Shown here: positions 10,039 to 22,695 of the stretch, one piece after another | Numbering within the stretch: the first letter of the stretch is position 1 | Layout: every line of letters begins with the position of its first letter | Source: Emiliania huxleyi CCMP1516 | Taxonomy: Eukaryota; Haptophyta; Isochrysidales; Noelaerhabdaceae | Length of the DNA: 64,000 nt | NCBI RefSeq assembly: GCF_000372725.1 | Contig: NW_005201123.1 | Coordinates: forward strand, 25,730 to 89,729 | Reading direction: 5' to 3' | Notes under the pieces: model-generated | Database searches by the model: none | What the model saw: only the letters and a program-made list of their open reading frames with translations | Told to the model about the DNA's origin: nothing | Made by a program: the position numbers and the translations under genes

Positions 10039-10484
10039 GCAACAAAACAGTCACGATCATCACCTCCGAGGTGGCCACTTACCCAGAGATCAAAAACGCT
10101 CGGCCTGGAGCGAAAAAAGCAAGCGAGTGGTTATTGTAACTGGTATTCTCGATTACCGCGGTACACCAACTAACTCGTACACGTATACGTAAGTAAACCC
10201 CCGCCGATGCCCCCTCTTTCTCCCCGCCCGCAGCTATGGCGACACACCTCAGGAGGTATCGCGGGGCAGAGATGGCTGCTCGAGGTGGAGAGCAAAGCCG
10301 CGGATCGGATCACCCTTTTCGAGCGGATGCATTCATTACGTTTGTGCCGCGTCCCGTGCCCCCGAGTTCATTTTATATGCATTCATTACCTCCTGCGGGA
10401 CTGGGGCTGGGAGCCCTTCGCGACCATTGACGTGGGCGACGAACTTGACCATCAGGACTCGGGGCGCGTTTACCGATTCGGCGA
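10039..10484 (+). repeat. inverted duplication, copy G1 (5' part of membrane-protein gene)
   Basis: About 400 bases match 18576-18176 in reverse orientation, covering the flank, an apparent GTAAGT...CGCAG intron at about 10190-10234, and the first exon part. G1 carries 50 extra bases (10340-10389) that create a 13-base direct repeat. Confidence 0.85.
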
Positions 10485-10803
10485 GGGATTCGACGGGGAT
10501 TTCGAATACGTCTCGTTCGACGACGCCGCGCTCGCCTCGATGTTTCGCTTCCGCGTGTACCGCTGGTCTGCTCGCGGGCGGTGGCTCGGCGTGCGGCTCG
10601 GGTCTGGTGTGCTCTCGGTGGTCGTCTACTGGATCCTTCGCATCCTGCTGTTCATCTATTTGGTGATCGGCGTGCCAGTGGCCCTCGTGCTAACCCCTGT
10701 GACCGTTTTCCTGAACTTCTGCCTCCACGCCCATGCAGCACGGCGTTTACCTCAGGTGTGGACGGACGACAATCAGGACGGAACGGAACAGGCCGTAAGA
10801 TAA
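10207..10803 (+). CDS. putative membrane protein with C-terminal hydrophobic pair
   Basis: A frame of 198 codons. The second half is protein-like: HYLLRDWGWEPFATIDVGDEL, a DFEYVSFDD stretch, then two membrane segments (about residues 135-180: VLSVVVYWILRILLFIYL and GVPVALVLTPVTVFL) and a short polar tail. No family is recognised. The first 60 residues are doubtful: the ATG lies inside what looks like a GT-AG intron ending at 10234, and a 50-base insertion (10340-10389) shifts frame relative to the partial copy at 18.2-18.4 kb, where the upstream frame reads SYGDTPQEVSRGRDG. The real N-terminus may therefore be spliced or the gene damaged. Confidence 0.5.
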   Translation: MPPLSPRPQLWRHTSGGIAGQRWLLEVESKAADRITLFERMHSLRLCRVPCPRVHFICIHYLLRDWGWEPFATIDVGDELDHQDSGRVYRFGEGFDGDFEYVSFDDAALASMFRFRVYRWSARGRWLGVRLGSGVLSVVVYWILRILLFIYLVIGVPVALVLTPVTVFLNFCLHAHAARRLPQVWTDDNQDGTEQAVR

Positions 10804-11127
10804 GGGGCTAGGGTAAGGTGGAGAGCACGGCGCCGCCTGCTCTTTGGGCCAATCCCCGCCGAGGACTGCCAGTGCGACTATTGAGCACCCGGGCCCTCCG
10901 TGTGCTGATGATTTCGTGACCCCCCGGCCCCGCAAACTCGAAACTGTCGAGCCTCCAGCTCTCTCTACCCCCCCCCCCCCCCTCAACTCTACACGAGTTT
11001 CCGCCAGGCGACGAGGCGAGCTCGCTACACGAAAACACGAGAGGCGCTCTATTGGCAACATGACTAGCCACATGCAAGTCTTTTACGGTATTTTGTGAAG
11101 GTGATAGGTGAAAAAAGTGTGTGGAAT
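10804..11127. other. intergenic between convergent genes
   Basis: No gene recognised. It holds a 12-base C run near 10970 and a stretch likely to be the 3' untranslated regions of the flanking convergent genes. Confidence 0.4.
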
Positions 11128-11664
11128 TCAAACAATCACATGGTTGCGTTGCGTTCTACTCGCATGCCACAAACGCGAGCCCCGCTCGGTTGACGCATGA
11201 CGGTTCGTCGTTGCCACATGCCTGGCGGGCTGAGCTGCCAACGAGCGGATGGCGCAACCTTCTCTCAGCTCGGCGTGAAATTGTGAGGAAATCGATGGCG
11301 CAGCTCCAGCTCCAGCATGCTCTTTAGCCGGGGCCACAAAATCCGTGGGCGCAGCGTCCACGAGTGAGCGCAGCTTCGCGCCGACGCAGTGTCGCAGAAG
11401 GTAGCGCACGGTCGATGGATCAAGCCACAAGCACACTCGCTGGCTGCCCAGCGTATCGTTCGGAACCACCCCTCTCCGACGGAGAAAACGGTTGAGCAGG
11501 CACTCGGGCGGCACGTCCGCGCGCGCCCCGCCGCTCCGGGCCATGTACTTTGGTGGGCAGAAGGGTGCGTACGCTTCTCGCGGCACGCAGGCCTCGACTT
11601 CCGGATGGGCGTTGAAGTACAGAGCTGCGACCGAGCGCGGCATGATGCCCAGCATGTCATGCAC
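11128..11664 (-). CDS. C-terminal exon of an unrecognised protein
   Basis: A clean acceptor (CTGCGCCAG) precedes a frame opening VHDMLGIMPRSVAALYFNAHPE, followed by CVPREAYAPFCPPKYMAR, a PPECLLNRFLRRRG block and LWLDPSTVRYLLRHC. The spacing of Cys and PECLL resembles the C-terminal region of the algal glycosyltransferase-like proteins at 3.7 kb, which is only a suggestion. The last 60 residues are low-complexity and the true stop may be elsewhere. Upstream exons were not found between 11665 and 12050. Confidence 0.35.
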   Translation of the reverse strand: MHDMLGIMPRSVAALYFNAHPEVEACVPREAYAPFCPPKYMARSGGARADVPPECLLNRFLRRRGVVPNDTLGSQRVCLWLDPSTVRYLLRHCVGAKLRSLVDAAPTDFVAPAKEHAGAGAAPSISSQFHAELREGCAIRSLAAQPARHVATTNRHASTERGSRLWHASRTQRNHVIV

Positions 11665-12602
11665 CTGGCGCAGGGGCGTGCGGGCGGGCGTGGACAGATG
11701 ATGACGACACGCACGAGCGACACACAGACACAAACAAGCTCACAAGACACACAGCCAGCGGGCTGCCACACACCCTGAGTCGGCGTACACATAACTCAGG
11801 GCCACATCCTCCCTGTCGCCCCCCCCAGCACTCCACGGTGCCAAGGGCACAAACAAGGGCACAACTCAAACAACAGACGACAGGAAGTGACATGCGAGGC
11901 TAGAGCAGGCTTGCTCTACCTCCAGCAATCTCTCCGGCCGGCGAGGCACGGACGAGACCGTGTGTGGGGTCTAAGTGAGGTGTCTATGGACGCTCTCCTC
12001 ACGGGCTAGCTGCCTGCGGCTAGCCCTAATCTCGCACTCACGGGCAGTGACAATTCAATGGGTGAGTGTTTGCGAGCAGAGGCGCGTGGGCTAAATCTAG
12101 GCCGCACGTCGTGGCACTATGACGAAGTTAGACGTGCGGCCGCAGCGCGCCCGCCGCAGGCTCGGCGGTGCGCGCGTGTTAGCGAGCAAGTTGCGGGTGG
12201 AGCCATGCCCGACTTTTCGAAGGTGAGGCCTCTGCGACGAGTGCCAGCCGCGCTGCGGAGCCACACCCTTCGAGCCGCGTCCCGTCGGCACTGTCCCCGA
12301 GTAGTCCCGCCTTGGCGGCACACACTCTCGACCAGGACAGTCCGGCCTCCGGGAACGTGTCGCACGCCGGCGACGATTGCGGCGTGGTCGTTTTGAAGCG
12401 AAGATGGCACGACCACCACCCTGCTTCGCAGACCGGGCAAGGAGGGGGCTGCTCCCGTTCCGCGAGGAACAGGAGGTCTCCCCCCCTCCCCCGGCCTGAG
12501 CAGCGGCGGATGGAAGGCAGCCCCGACAAGCTGTGAGAAAAAAGAAAAGCGCGGGTTTTTCAGAGGCGAAGAACAGTCAGCCGCCCCGGCCTGGACGCCG
12601 CG
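11665..12602. other. no recognised gene
   Basis: Mixed sequence between two divergent genes. 11665-12050 may be intron or promoter of the minus-strand exon; 12400-12600 is the 5' flank of the ankyrin gene. No domain is seen in any frame. Confidence 0.35.
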
Positions 12603-14716
12603 ATGCAGGAGGAAGCACCCCGTGAGGTGCCAGAGGCAGTCATCGCGGCGGAGGCCGGCAGCCTTCCCGAATCGGTGTGGACAGCGGCGAGACGAGGCGA
12701 AAAGTTGGCGCTGTTGGTGTGGCTTGCGAGCGGCGGGCAGGTCAATGCAACTCGCGGGGGCGACACCGCGCTGATGACCGCCGCCTCCAACGGCCACGTG
12801 CCAGCGGTCGAGCTGCTGCTGCAGCGCGGCGCGGAGGTCGACTTGCAGGGCGACGGCTGGACCGCGCTGATGTACGCCGCCAGCACCGGCCACGCGCGGG
12901 TGGTCGACCTGCTGCTGCAGCGCGGCGCGGCGGTCGACCTGCAGGACTGCGACGGCACTACCGCGCTGATGGCCGCCGCCGACAGAGGCCACGAGCGGGT
13001 GGTCGAGCTGCTGCTGCGAGGGGCGGAGGTCAACAAGCAGGACTGCGACGGCGAAACTGCGCTGATGTACGCAGCCAGCCAAGGCCACGAGCGAGTGATC
13101 GACCTGCTGCTTCAGCGCGGTGCGGAGATCAACAAGCAGACCATCTACGGCGGCACCGCACTGGCAACGGCAACACCGCCATCGTGCTCCGCCTGCTGCG
13201 GGCGGGCGCGGATACAAAGCTGCGCGCTGAGAACGGGAAGTCCGCGCTGCAGTATGCCAAGGAGGAGGGTCACAGCGCGTGCGTCGACGCTTTCCGGCAG
13301 CACATCGCGGAGGTGACTGCGAGCCAGCGCGAGGCGGCAGCCGGCGGCGTGGGCGGCGCTTCCTCCGGCGAGGCGGCGGCGGGAGCGGGGGCCGCGGCCT
13401 CTTCCGGCTCGCTGTCCGCCCTGCCTCACCCTGTTTGCCTCCATGAATTTGCTATCGACGGACTTGCTCGAGCAGCTCTCCACGGCGACGAGGCGGCGCT
13501 GCTGGCGTGGCTTGACAGCGGCGGGCGGGTCAATGCGACCTTCGGGGTGGTGTACGCGGCGAACGAGGCTTCCGGCATTACCGCGTTGATGGGCGCCGCC
13601 CGCAACGGCCACGAGCCAGCGGTCGAGCTGCTGCTGCAGCGCGGGGCAGAGATCAACCTGCAGGACAGCAGCGGCCACACCGCGCTGATGCTCGCCGCCA
13701 GCAATGGCCACGAGCGGGTGGTCGAGCTGCTGATTCAGCGCGGCGCGGAGGTCGACAAGCCGGACAGCGATGGCCGCACCGCGCTCATTGACGCCGCCAG
13801 CAACGGCCACGAGCGGGTGGTCGACTTGCTGATGCAGCACGGCGCGGAGATCAACCTGCAGACTAGCGACGGCGGCACCGCGCTGATGGCCGCCGCCACC
13901 AACGGCCACGAGCGGGTGGTCGACTTGCTGATGCAGCGCGGCGCGGAGGTCAACAAGCAGAACAGCGACGGCGGCACCGCGCTCATAGACGCCGCACTCA
14001 GCGATTCCCCCGCCATCGTGCTCCGCCTGCTGCGGGCGGGCGCAGACACGGCGCTGCGCGCTGAGAACGGCAAGTCCGCGCTGCAGATGGCCAAGGAGAG
14101 GGGCCACGCCGGGTGCGTGCGCGCCCTCGAGGAGCATGCGGCGGCGGAGGCGGTGGCGGAGGCAGCGGCGAGGGATGCAGAGAGAGCGGCGGCAGAGGCG
14201 GAGGCGGCGCGGCATGCCGAGGCGCTGCTGGCGGAGGAGGAGGCGGAGAAGGAGGGGGAGCGCGCCAAGGAGAGCAAGAAGGGGAAGAAGAAGAAGAAGA
14301 AGAAGGGGAAGGGCGGCGGGGGCGGCGCTGGGCCCTCGCAGGTGCCCGAGGATGGGGCAGCGCTGGCGGCGGCGGAGGAGGCGGAGTTGGCGGCGGCGCT
14401 CGAGGAGAGCGCGAGGCTGGAGGAGGAGAGGCGGGCGCCCGACGAGCAGGGGTCGTCCTCCTTGGCTGCAGAGAGGCCGCCTTTGGTGGAGGAGGAGGAG
14501 CCGCCGGCCGACTTCATCTGCCCGATCACGACCGAGGTCATGAGCGACCCGGTGATGGCGGCGGACGGGCACGCCTACGAGCGGACGGCGATGGAGCGCT
14601 GGCTCGCGACCAAGTCGACGAGCCCGATGACGGGCGAGGCGCTCGAGTACACGGGGCTCTTCCCGCACCACATGCTGCGCAGGCAGATCCGAGAGTGGCA
14701 AGAGGCAGGACGGTAG
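12603..14716 (+). CDS. ankyrin-repeat/U-box protein (likely E3 ubiquitin ligase), frameshifted
   Basis: Begins at ATG 12603. About ten ankyrin repeats with the theme TALMxAAxxGHxxVVxLLLQRGAEV run in two blocks: five before and five to six after a low-complexity Gly/Ala linker (near 13320-13430). A charged Glu/Ala coiled-coil region and a poly-Lys patch (KKGKKKKKKK) follow, then a C-terminal U-box with DFICPITTEVMSDPVMAADGH and MERWL, which would bind an E2 enzyme. The frame breaks at about 13160: the first block ends GGTALATA and the next frame resumes NTAIVLRLLRAGAD, as in the matching place of the second block. One missing base within a ggcaac repeat explains it. Either an assembly error or a recent null allele; the rest is intact, about 700 residues. 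Confidence 0.8.
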
Positions 14717-15062
14717 GTTTGTGTGGCGTTTGTGAAGGCGGGTTTCGAGGAGAGCGCGAGGCTGGAGGACGAGGCGACCGCGCGCAACGAAGGAGCAGGC
14801 GCCTCCCGCCGAATCTGCCGGCGACCCTCCGCCGAGTGAGGAGGGCATAACTTAGTCACCCGCGCCCAAGAAGCGCAAGATCCAGAACCACGCCAGCCTG
14901 CAGCTTTTGTGCCGCCCAAGGCATATTGCCTAGTGTTGTGTGAGAGCGTTGTTGTAAAACATTCCTTTCTTTCACAGGGGGTACCCAAGAAACGGAAATG
15001 TCGGGATCCGAAAAGAAATGGAAAACAAAACGACAAAGACTAGTCGAAAGTGATCCCTCGAT
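14717..15062. other. 3' flank of the ankyrin/U-box gene
   Basis: No gene recognised. It probably holds the 3' untranslated region of the U-box gene and ends at the target site of the inverted-repeat element. Confidence 0.4.
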
Positions 15063-15848
15063 CTGCGACTAGGTCCAGCCCTGGGTGGCGCAGGTTGTGA
15101 CATTTGGCGATTCCGCGACTTACTGGGCCCCTGAGCCGCTACCCGTGTGCGATTTTTTGTGGCCCGGGCATGATACTGATAGTAAACGGGTCAGAACCGG
15201 CCAAACACAGGCTACAGCCCCACACACGCGCCCGCCATAGCTCCTGGAGAGCATGCGCGAGTGACGCGCTACAAGCCGCGAGAGTGGCATCAGAGGCAGG
15301 AACGACGTGCTCTTGCTGCACCTCGCAGCTGCACCGAGTGTGCTCGCAGTGTATGCCACGGCCACCGCCTGCGGCATTGCTCTCGTGCAGCTAGGCGACG
15401 CAGGTCCATCAGCAGGGCTCATCCAATGCGAGCGCACATTGTGCGTAGCCGCGGGCAGGTGGCAGTGCACAGCCGCACACCGGCTGTGGCGGCTCGTATG
15501 CCCCCGGCAGTGCTGCTAGTCATTAACTTGCGTATTAGGGCCGCAGCAGACTGCTGCTGTGGCAACAGCAGCAGCCTGCTGCTGCCTGATTCAGTCAAGC
15601 CAGCGGTGCAGCGAGGCGTGCAGAATTCGCGTGGTTTTGTCCCTCCTGAGGCTGAGCGCATTCGAGCCCTTCGACCGGAGTTGGATGGTACCACGCGTCT
15701 CACTGAGACGCGGGGTACTGGCCATGGCCGGACTACGGAGCGTGAGGTGGCGAGCGGAGCGAGCGACAAAACAACGAGAAAAACTCGGATCTGACGATTG
15801 TCACAGAACGTCAGATCTTGCGCCACCCAGGGCTGGACCTAGTCCTGC
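15063..15848. mobile_element. 778-bp element with 26-bp terminal inverted repeats
   Basis: Arms 15067-15092 (starting GACTAGGTCCAGCCC) and 15819-15844 are perfect inverted repeats of 26 bases. The four bases CTGC flank both ends (15063-15066 and 15845-15848) as a possible target-site duplication. A subterminal hairpin (gatctgacg/cgtcagatc) lies at 15788-15817 and a GCAGCA-rich palindrome near 15545-15590. No transposase is coded, so it would be a non-autonomous DNA transposon. Confidence 0.7.
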
Positions 15849-15961
15849 AAATGCCCACACAAATATGTGCCCACCTACACGCACGTACAAACATGCAAAC
15901 TCTCGCGCACGCCAGGCGCACGCCCTAAAGCCGCTGACACAAACAATGTGCAAACCGCACC

Positions 15962-16708
15962 TCAGCCCTGCGTGCGGTTCCCCTTGAGCGCCGCCACCGT
16001 CCCCTTCAGCTCCGCCACCTGGTCGAGCGCGTCGCCGAGCAGCCCCTTGGCCACGCCGAGGTCGCGCAGCTGCTCCACGCCGCCGCTCGCCCGCACCTCG
16101 GCGGCGTTGTCGGCCACGTAGCGGCGGCACTGCGCGAGGAGCCGCCCGTCGCCCAGCGTGTGCGCCGCCTCGAGCAGCGGCACGGCGGTCGCCGGCCCCA
16201 CGCTCTCCTGCAGCGCCTGCGCGCAGAGCAGCTCGAGGCGCCGCACCTGGTACATCTGCGCCAGCTCCCGCAGGTCGAGCGCGCGCTGCGCTCTGCCGCC
16301 CTCCTCCTCGCCGAGGTCGAGCTGGTCGGTGCAGAGGTAGCGGACGAGGGCGGTGAAGGTGGCGAGGTCGGTGTTGGACACCGTGACCTCGGCGGCGTCG
16401 CGCTCCTTCATGCCGATGCCGAACATGGTCCGAAAGAACACGGACCGAATGCGAAGCACGTTCTTGCTCACGCTTTCGAGGCGCTCCTCGTCATCGCCGA
16501 CGATGAAGGTGACCTTGCCCTCTGGGAGGGAGGCGTCGCCACAAGTCTTTCCGAGGTCTGCCACCAGGGTCGAGGGCGGCACCACAATCGGCGCGAAGGT
16601 GGGAGGCGGAGGAGGCGCCGACACGCAGACCTGGCGGAGGGAGGGCCCCGAGCAAACCAGAAGAGCGCTGCCATCGGGACTGATGGCGACGCCGCATGGG
16701 TAGTGGAA
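15962..16708 (-). CDS. BTB/POZ-domain protein with NHL-type repeat, 5' part missing
   Basis: An exon of 248 codons opening after a CAG acceptor at 16709. It starts in an NHL beta-propeller repeat (FHYPCGVAISPDGSALLVC), then a BTB fold: VTFIVGDDEERLESVSKNVL, RSVFFRTMFGIGMKE, VTVSNTDLATFTALVRYLCTDQLDL, LAQMYQVRRLELLC. An adaptor role for cullin-3 ubiquitin ligase is usual for BTB proteins. More NHL repeats would be expected upstream, but the sequence there turns into a Cys-rich fragment and a copia remnant, so the gene is either cut or its exons lie further away. Confidence 0.7.
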   Translation of the reverse strand, partial: FHYPCGVAISPDGSALLVCSGPSLRQVCVSAPPPPPTFAPIVVPPSTLVADLGKTCGDASLPEGKVTFIVGDDEERLESVSKNVLRIRSVFFRTMFGIGMKERDAAEVTVSNTDLATFTALVRYLCTDQLDLGEEEGGRAQRALDLRELAQMYQVRRLELLCAQALQESVGPATAVPLLEAAHTLGDGRLLAQCRRYVADNAAEVRASGGVEQLRDLGVAKGLLGDALDQVAELKGTVAALKGNRTQG

Positions 16709-17015
16709 CTGCGCCGCGCCGCCGACGCCACAAACAAAGAAAAACACCCCCTCCAGGCCGCGAACAAAGAAAATCCTTGCGCGCAGGTAAGTGGTGGGGC
16801 TATCTGGTATCTGGATTTTTTCTTTTCTTTCTGGTGGTACAAGGGAGGGCGACCCTCGCTCGCATCTCCACACCCGGACGGACACGGGCAGGAAGGAGCC
16901 CCACGGCATTCAATCAAAGTGCAAGCATTGGCCCGGTCGGTGCACGTGGGCGAGCAGCCTCCCCCTCCCTCCCGAGCTCCCGACAAACCAACTCCCGCAC
17001 ATACACACAATCGGC

Positions 17016-17399
17016 ATGCTCTGGTCCTTCTCGCCGTCGGCCGAGGCGCACCGCCTGGTCCTCGACCACCGTCTCAACCTCACCATCAGGCCCGTGGAGC
17101 ACACGGCCTCCTCTCGTCGAACCGCCGACTGCTCGGCCGGCGTCGTGCACCCAAGCCGCCAGGTCTGCTGCAACGCTGCGTGCGGGCTGTGCGGCGGACG
17201 AGGCTGCTCCGGTCGGCCCGGCGGGCCACGCAAGTGCTGCATGCCCGCTATTTTGCGCACGGGTCGGGTCTGCGAATCAGGGGCGGACGTGGCCTGCATC
17301 CTGCGCCTAGTTGCTGCCGCGTCAGCGGATACGCAGTCCTGCCTTGGAGGGGATGAGGTCTTCGTGTTGCTCAGCGCACAGCGGAAGCCGGAATTGTAA
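17016..17399 (+). pseudogene. Cys-rich domain fragment
   Basis: A plus-strand frame from ATG 17016 with the motif VCCNAACGLCGGRGCSGRPGG followed by CCMPAIL and SGADVACIL. This CC-x-CGxCGGxGCSxRPGG module recurs in secreted or membrane proteins of haptophytes and pelagophytes, as far as I recall. The frame runs straight into the reversed copia fragment at about 17390 and stops there, so it looks truncated by that insertion. Confidence 0.45.
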
Positions 17400-18169
17400 T
17401 CACGGGCGGCGGCGATGGCGAGTACGAGTCGGATAGTAAGGGCCTTGACGACGGTAGCGAAGACGCGATTGAAGTCGACACCATGCTTCTGAGTGTTGCC
17501 GTCGGCGACAAGGCGTGCCTTGAACTTGTCGATTGAACCGTCAGCCTTGCGCTTGATTGCAAATACAAAGTGGCAGTGCATAATATTGGCGGCGGCAGGA
17601 ATCGAAACAATCGGTACAAGGTCCCAGGTGTCGAGGGCAATGAGACCAGAAAGTTCCTTGTTAATAGCCTCGCGCCATTGCTCGACTTGAGGGCTAGACA
17701 TGGCCTGCCGGTAGCTTTTAGGCACTCGTAGTGCACCCTGATCGGCGGTGAGGGTAACTGCGTATGCAGTGCAGGCAATCCGAGCGGCGGCGATGAGTGA
17801 GAATTCGTTGCCAATAGGATCGTAAGTGTCGAAAGCGGTGTCGACGGATCCAAGGCAATCGGCGAAGGCTAAGAAATCGGCGGCACATGATTCGCAGTAG
17901 ACGGCATTGGAGATGAGGGCGGCAGACATGTTGACGGCGAGGCACGCAGTAGGAACGACGTAGTAACTCAGGAACGAGCAAGCAAAATGACCAAGCTCCC
18001 TAAGGCGTGCAGAGCGGCGCAAAGGCTGTCGAGGCTCAAGGTCAGGCATAGGAATCGGTTCCGTAGCGCGCGGCGAGGCGGCCGCGGGAAACGTCGGCGG
18101 GGACCTCGATGGTGGATGCCTCAGCCCCTCCTGAACTGGCGGCGGCAGGCGTGTTAGGTGGCGCATCAT
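17391..18169 (-). mobile_element. truncated Ty1/copia retrotransposon reverse transcriptase
   Basis: The minus-strand frame has a basic linker (RRSARLRELGHF) and the first part of the RVT_2 domain: QWREAINKELSGL, TWDLVPIVSIP, FAIKRKADGSIDKFKARLVA, DFNRVFATVVK, IRLVLAIAAARDYN. The homology stops before the part that would hold the catalytic YxDD box, and no integrase, gag or long terminal repeats are seen. A dead fragment. Its 5' side abuts the inverted duplicate G2. Confidence 0.85.
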
Positions 18170-18175
18170 GCGGCG

Positions 18176-18576
18176 TCGCCGAATCGGTAAACGCGCCCCG
18201 AGTCCTGATGGTCAAGTTCGTCGCCCACGTCAATGGTCGCGAAGGGCTCCCAGCCCCAGTCCCGCAGGAGGTAATGAATGCATCCGCTCGAAAAGGGTGA
18301 TCCGATCCGCGGCTTTGCTCTCCACCTCGAGCAGCCATCTCTGCCCCGCGATACCTCCTGAGGTGTGTCGCCATAGCTGCGGGCGGGGCGCATGAGGAAA
18401 GGGGGCATCGGCGGGGGTTTACTTACGTTACGTGTACGAGTTAGTTGGTGTACCGCGGTAATCGAGAATACCAGTTACAATAACCACTCGCTTGCTTTTT
18501 TTCGCTCCAGGCCGAGCGTTTTTGATCTCTGGGTAAGTGGCCACCTCGGAGGTGATGATCGTGACTGTTTTGTTGC
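18176..18576 (-). pseudogene. partial copy (G2) of the 10-kb membrane-protein gene
   Basis: Reverse-complement match to 10039-10484, without the 50-base insertion present there. It keeps HYLLRDWGWEPFATIDVGDEL but loses the membrane half, ending at the copia fragment. A 7-A run replaces the 6-A run of the other copy. It may mark the junction of an ectopic recombination or a retroelement-carried segment. Confidence 0.75.
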
Positions 18577-18703
18577 CGTGACTGACGATCATCGATCCCC
18601 CGTTGACTTTTTCCGGTAGACGCCAGCCTCAAAGACTTTGGTTTCTTTGCCTTAAGTGGCGCCCTGCTTCGACCTGCCAGCCGTCGAGCTTCTGCCCGGC
18701 CAA

Positions 18704-20983
<2,280 letters not shown>

Positions 20984-21191
20984 AAGACCACTGTGGTCGG
21001 TATGTTACTGGTCATATGAGGTGCGGACCCGCAGTGCGAGTTGCAGACCCGGAGGGTCCTCCTACTAAACTGTACGGGGTGTGGACCGTGAGTTGACCAG
21101 GGGTTGTGCGCCGGGCCCTCCTGCTCGGCTCCAGCCAGTAGACAAGTCTTGTCACTAAGAGAGTAGAAGGATCTGACCTCGGGGCCGATGT

Positions 21192-21268
21192 GGCATCTCT
21201 AGCAGCGTCGTTACGCATGCGCCCTCCCCTCCTGGGCGCATGCGCCTCACGTCTCGCCAGAGCATTAA
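21192..21268 (+). repeat. 77-bp direct repeat, left copy
   Basis: Identical to 22509-22585. Each copy contains a perfect 11-base inverted repeat (CGCATGCGCCC/GGGCGCATGCG). A shorter third copy of the palindrome's right arm and tail occurs near 22236-22262. Confidence 0.9.
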
Positions 21269-22508
21269 CCCCTAAACGGCTGCGGCTCCCATATGGGAGC
21301 TTCGCCCAATTCTGTGAAAGAGAAGCTGACCCTGCTGGTCGCAGCGACGGCCGATCCAGTAGTCGTCTGCGACATGGCAGTGGCCCCGGTTCATGTGCAG
21401 CTGGTCCCGAGCGGCTCAGGTCCCAGATCGAATCTCGGACCCACAGATTCTAGATTCCTTTAGATTCCCTGGATTCCCGCAACAGCGATCTCTTAGCGGC
21501 GGCAAACAGAGGCGCAACTCTGCCAGCAGCGAGGAGGCTCCTGCTGCTCAGCTACCGAGGCCTGGTGGCGTCGGCTGCTGCGTGGAGAAGACAGCAGCAC
21601 TGTCCGACCTCAAAACATGCACAACAAGCGGGATTTGTGACTCTGTCCTCGATTCTTCAGTCGCTCTGCCGGACGCGCTCGCTTTGTCGCGAGGCTCACC
21701 GGTGTAAGCCGTGTGTACGCCCAGAATAGCCTCCCCTGGCTTAGCTAGAGTGAGAGATATTGTGCACGTGGTCAGCCTCTACAATATATACACTGACACT
21801 TTACCTCCCAGAGCTCGTCTAGGTCCGCCACGGCCATCCTCAGCCTCCAAAGGGCCCCTGGCCGCGGCGCGGTGCGGCGGCGTCACAAATCCGACGTCAG
21901 TTCACCGGGACGCGATCGGGCGATCTGAAGTCCAACTAGGCGTATGGATTGCCCGCCCAGGGCTATCACCTGGACCCCTCAATGGACGCCTGCGGTGCCG
22001 CCCCCACGAGGTGTTGTTCACACCTGTCCAACCATTCGTGCAGCAGGAACGCGCTGTGTGTGGCTGGCAGCAAACTCAAATGACGACGGGTTGCAGCCTC
22101 GTAGCTCAACGGCCACATTGTGCATGAGGAAGGCTGATAGAAGTAGCACCAGCCACACAACCAACAGCTTCTGGAGAGTATGCGGAGCGCAAGCAGCCGA
22201 TCAAAGGCGTGTTGCTGTCGGTGGCAGATTGCCATGGGCGCATGCGCCTCACGTCTCGCGTGTGAGTGAGTGAGTATTCTTGATACGAAACCACGACGAC
22301 ACACACCAGTCGACTCGTATCGGTTGCCTCCATGAACAGCCGAGCTATTGTCGCGTCCACACCACACAAAACACCTCTCCGACGCGCTCGACTATAGTCT
22401 ACGTGGCGAGAGAGAGTTTTTGGCCATCGCCCATACATAGGTCATAGCTGGGGACACTACTAGGTAGGTCACGCATGGCTTCAGAAGTTTTATCTCTGGG
22501 CCCCGAAA
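21269..22508. other. interior between the 77-bp repeats
   Basis: 1.24 kb without a recognisable domain in any frame. The bracketing direct repeats suggest a small terminal-repeat element or a tandem duplication remnant. Nothing resembling a primer-binding site could be confirmed. Confidence 0.35.
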
Positions 22509-22585
22509 GGCATCTCTAGCAGCGTCGTTACGCATGCGCCCTCCCCTCCTGGGCGCATGCGCCTCACGTCTCGCCAGAGCATTAA
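22509..22585 (+). repeat. 77-bp direct repeat, right copy
   Basis: Identical to 21192-21268. It ends about 110 bases before the ATG of the mitochondrial-carrier gene, so it sits in that gene's promoter region. Confidence 0.9.
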
Positions 22586-22695
22586 GCCCTTGGTGTGCCA
22601 CAGACGATTTTTTCGCCATCGCCGCGAGCAAGCCGCCCGCCGCAAACAGCCGGAGGCATCAGTGGGCGCTGTCAGAGCGGTGTTTCGACACCGAT

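Noticed and set aside
13145-14848. Long minus-strand frame of 567 codons
   Set aside because: Antisense shadow of the ankyrin/U-box gene; the plus strand shows real ankyrin and U-box motifs.
21192-22585. LTR retrotransposon with 77-bp LTRs
   Set aside because: No gag, pol, primer-binding site or flanking duplication seen; kept only as direct repeats.
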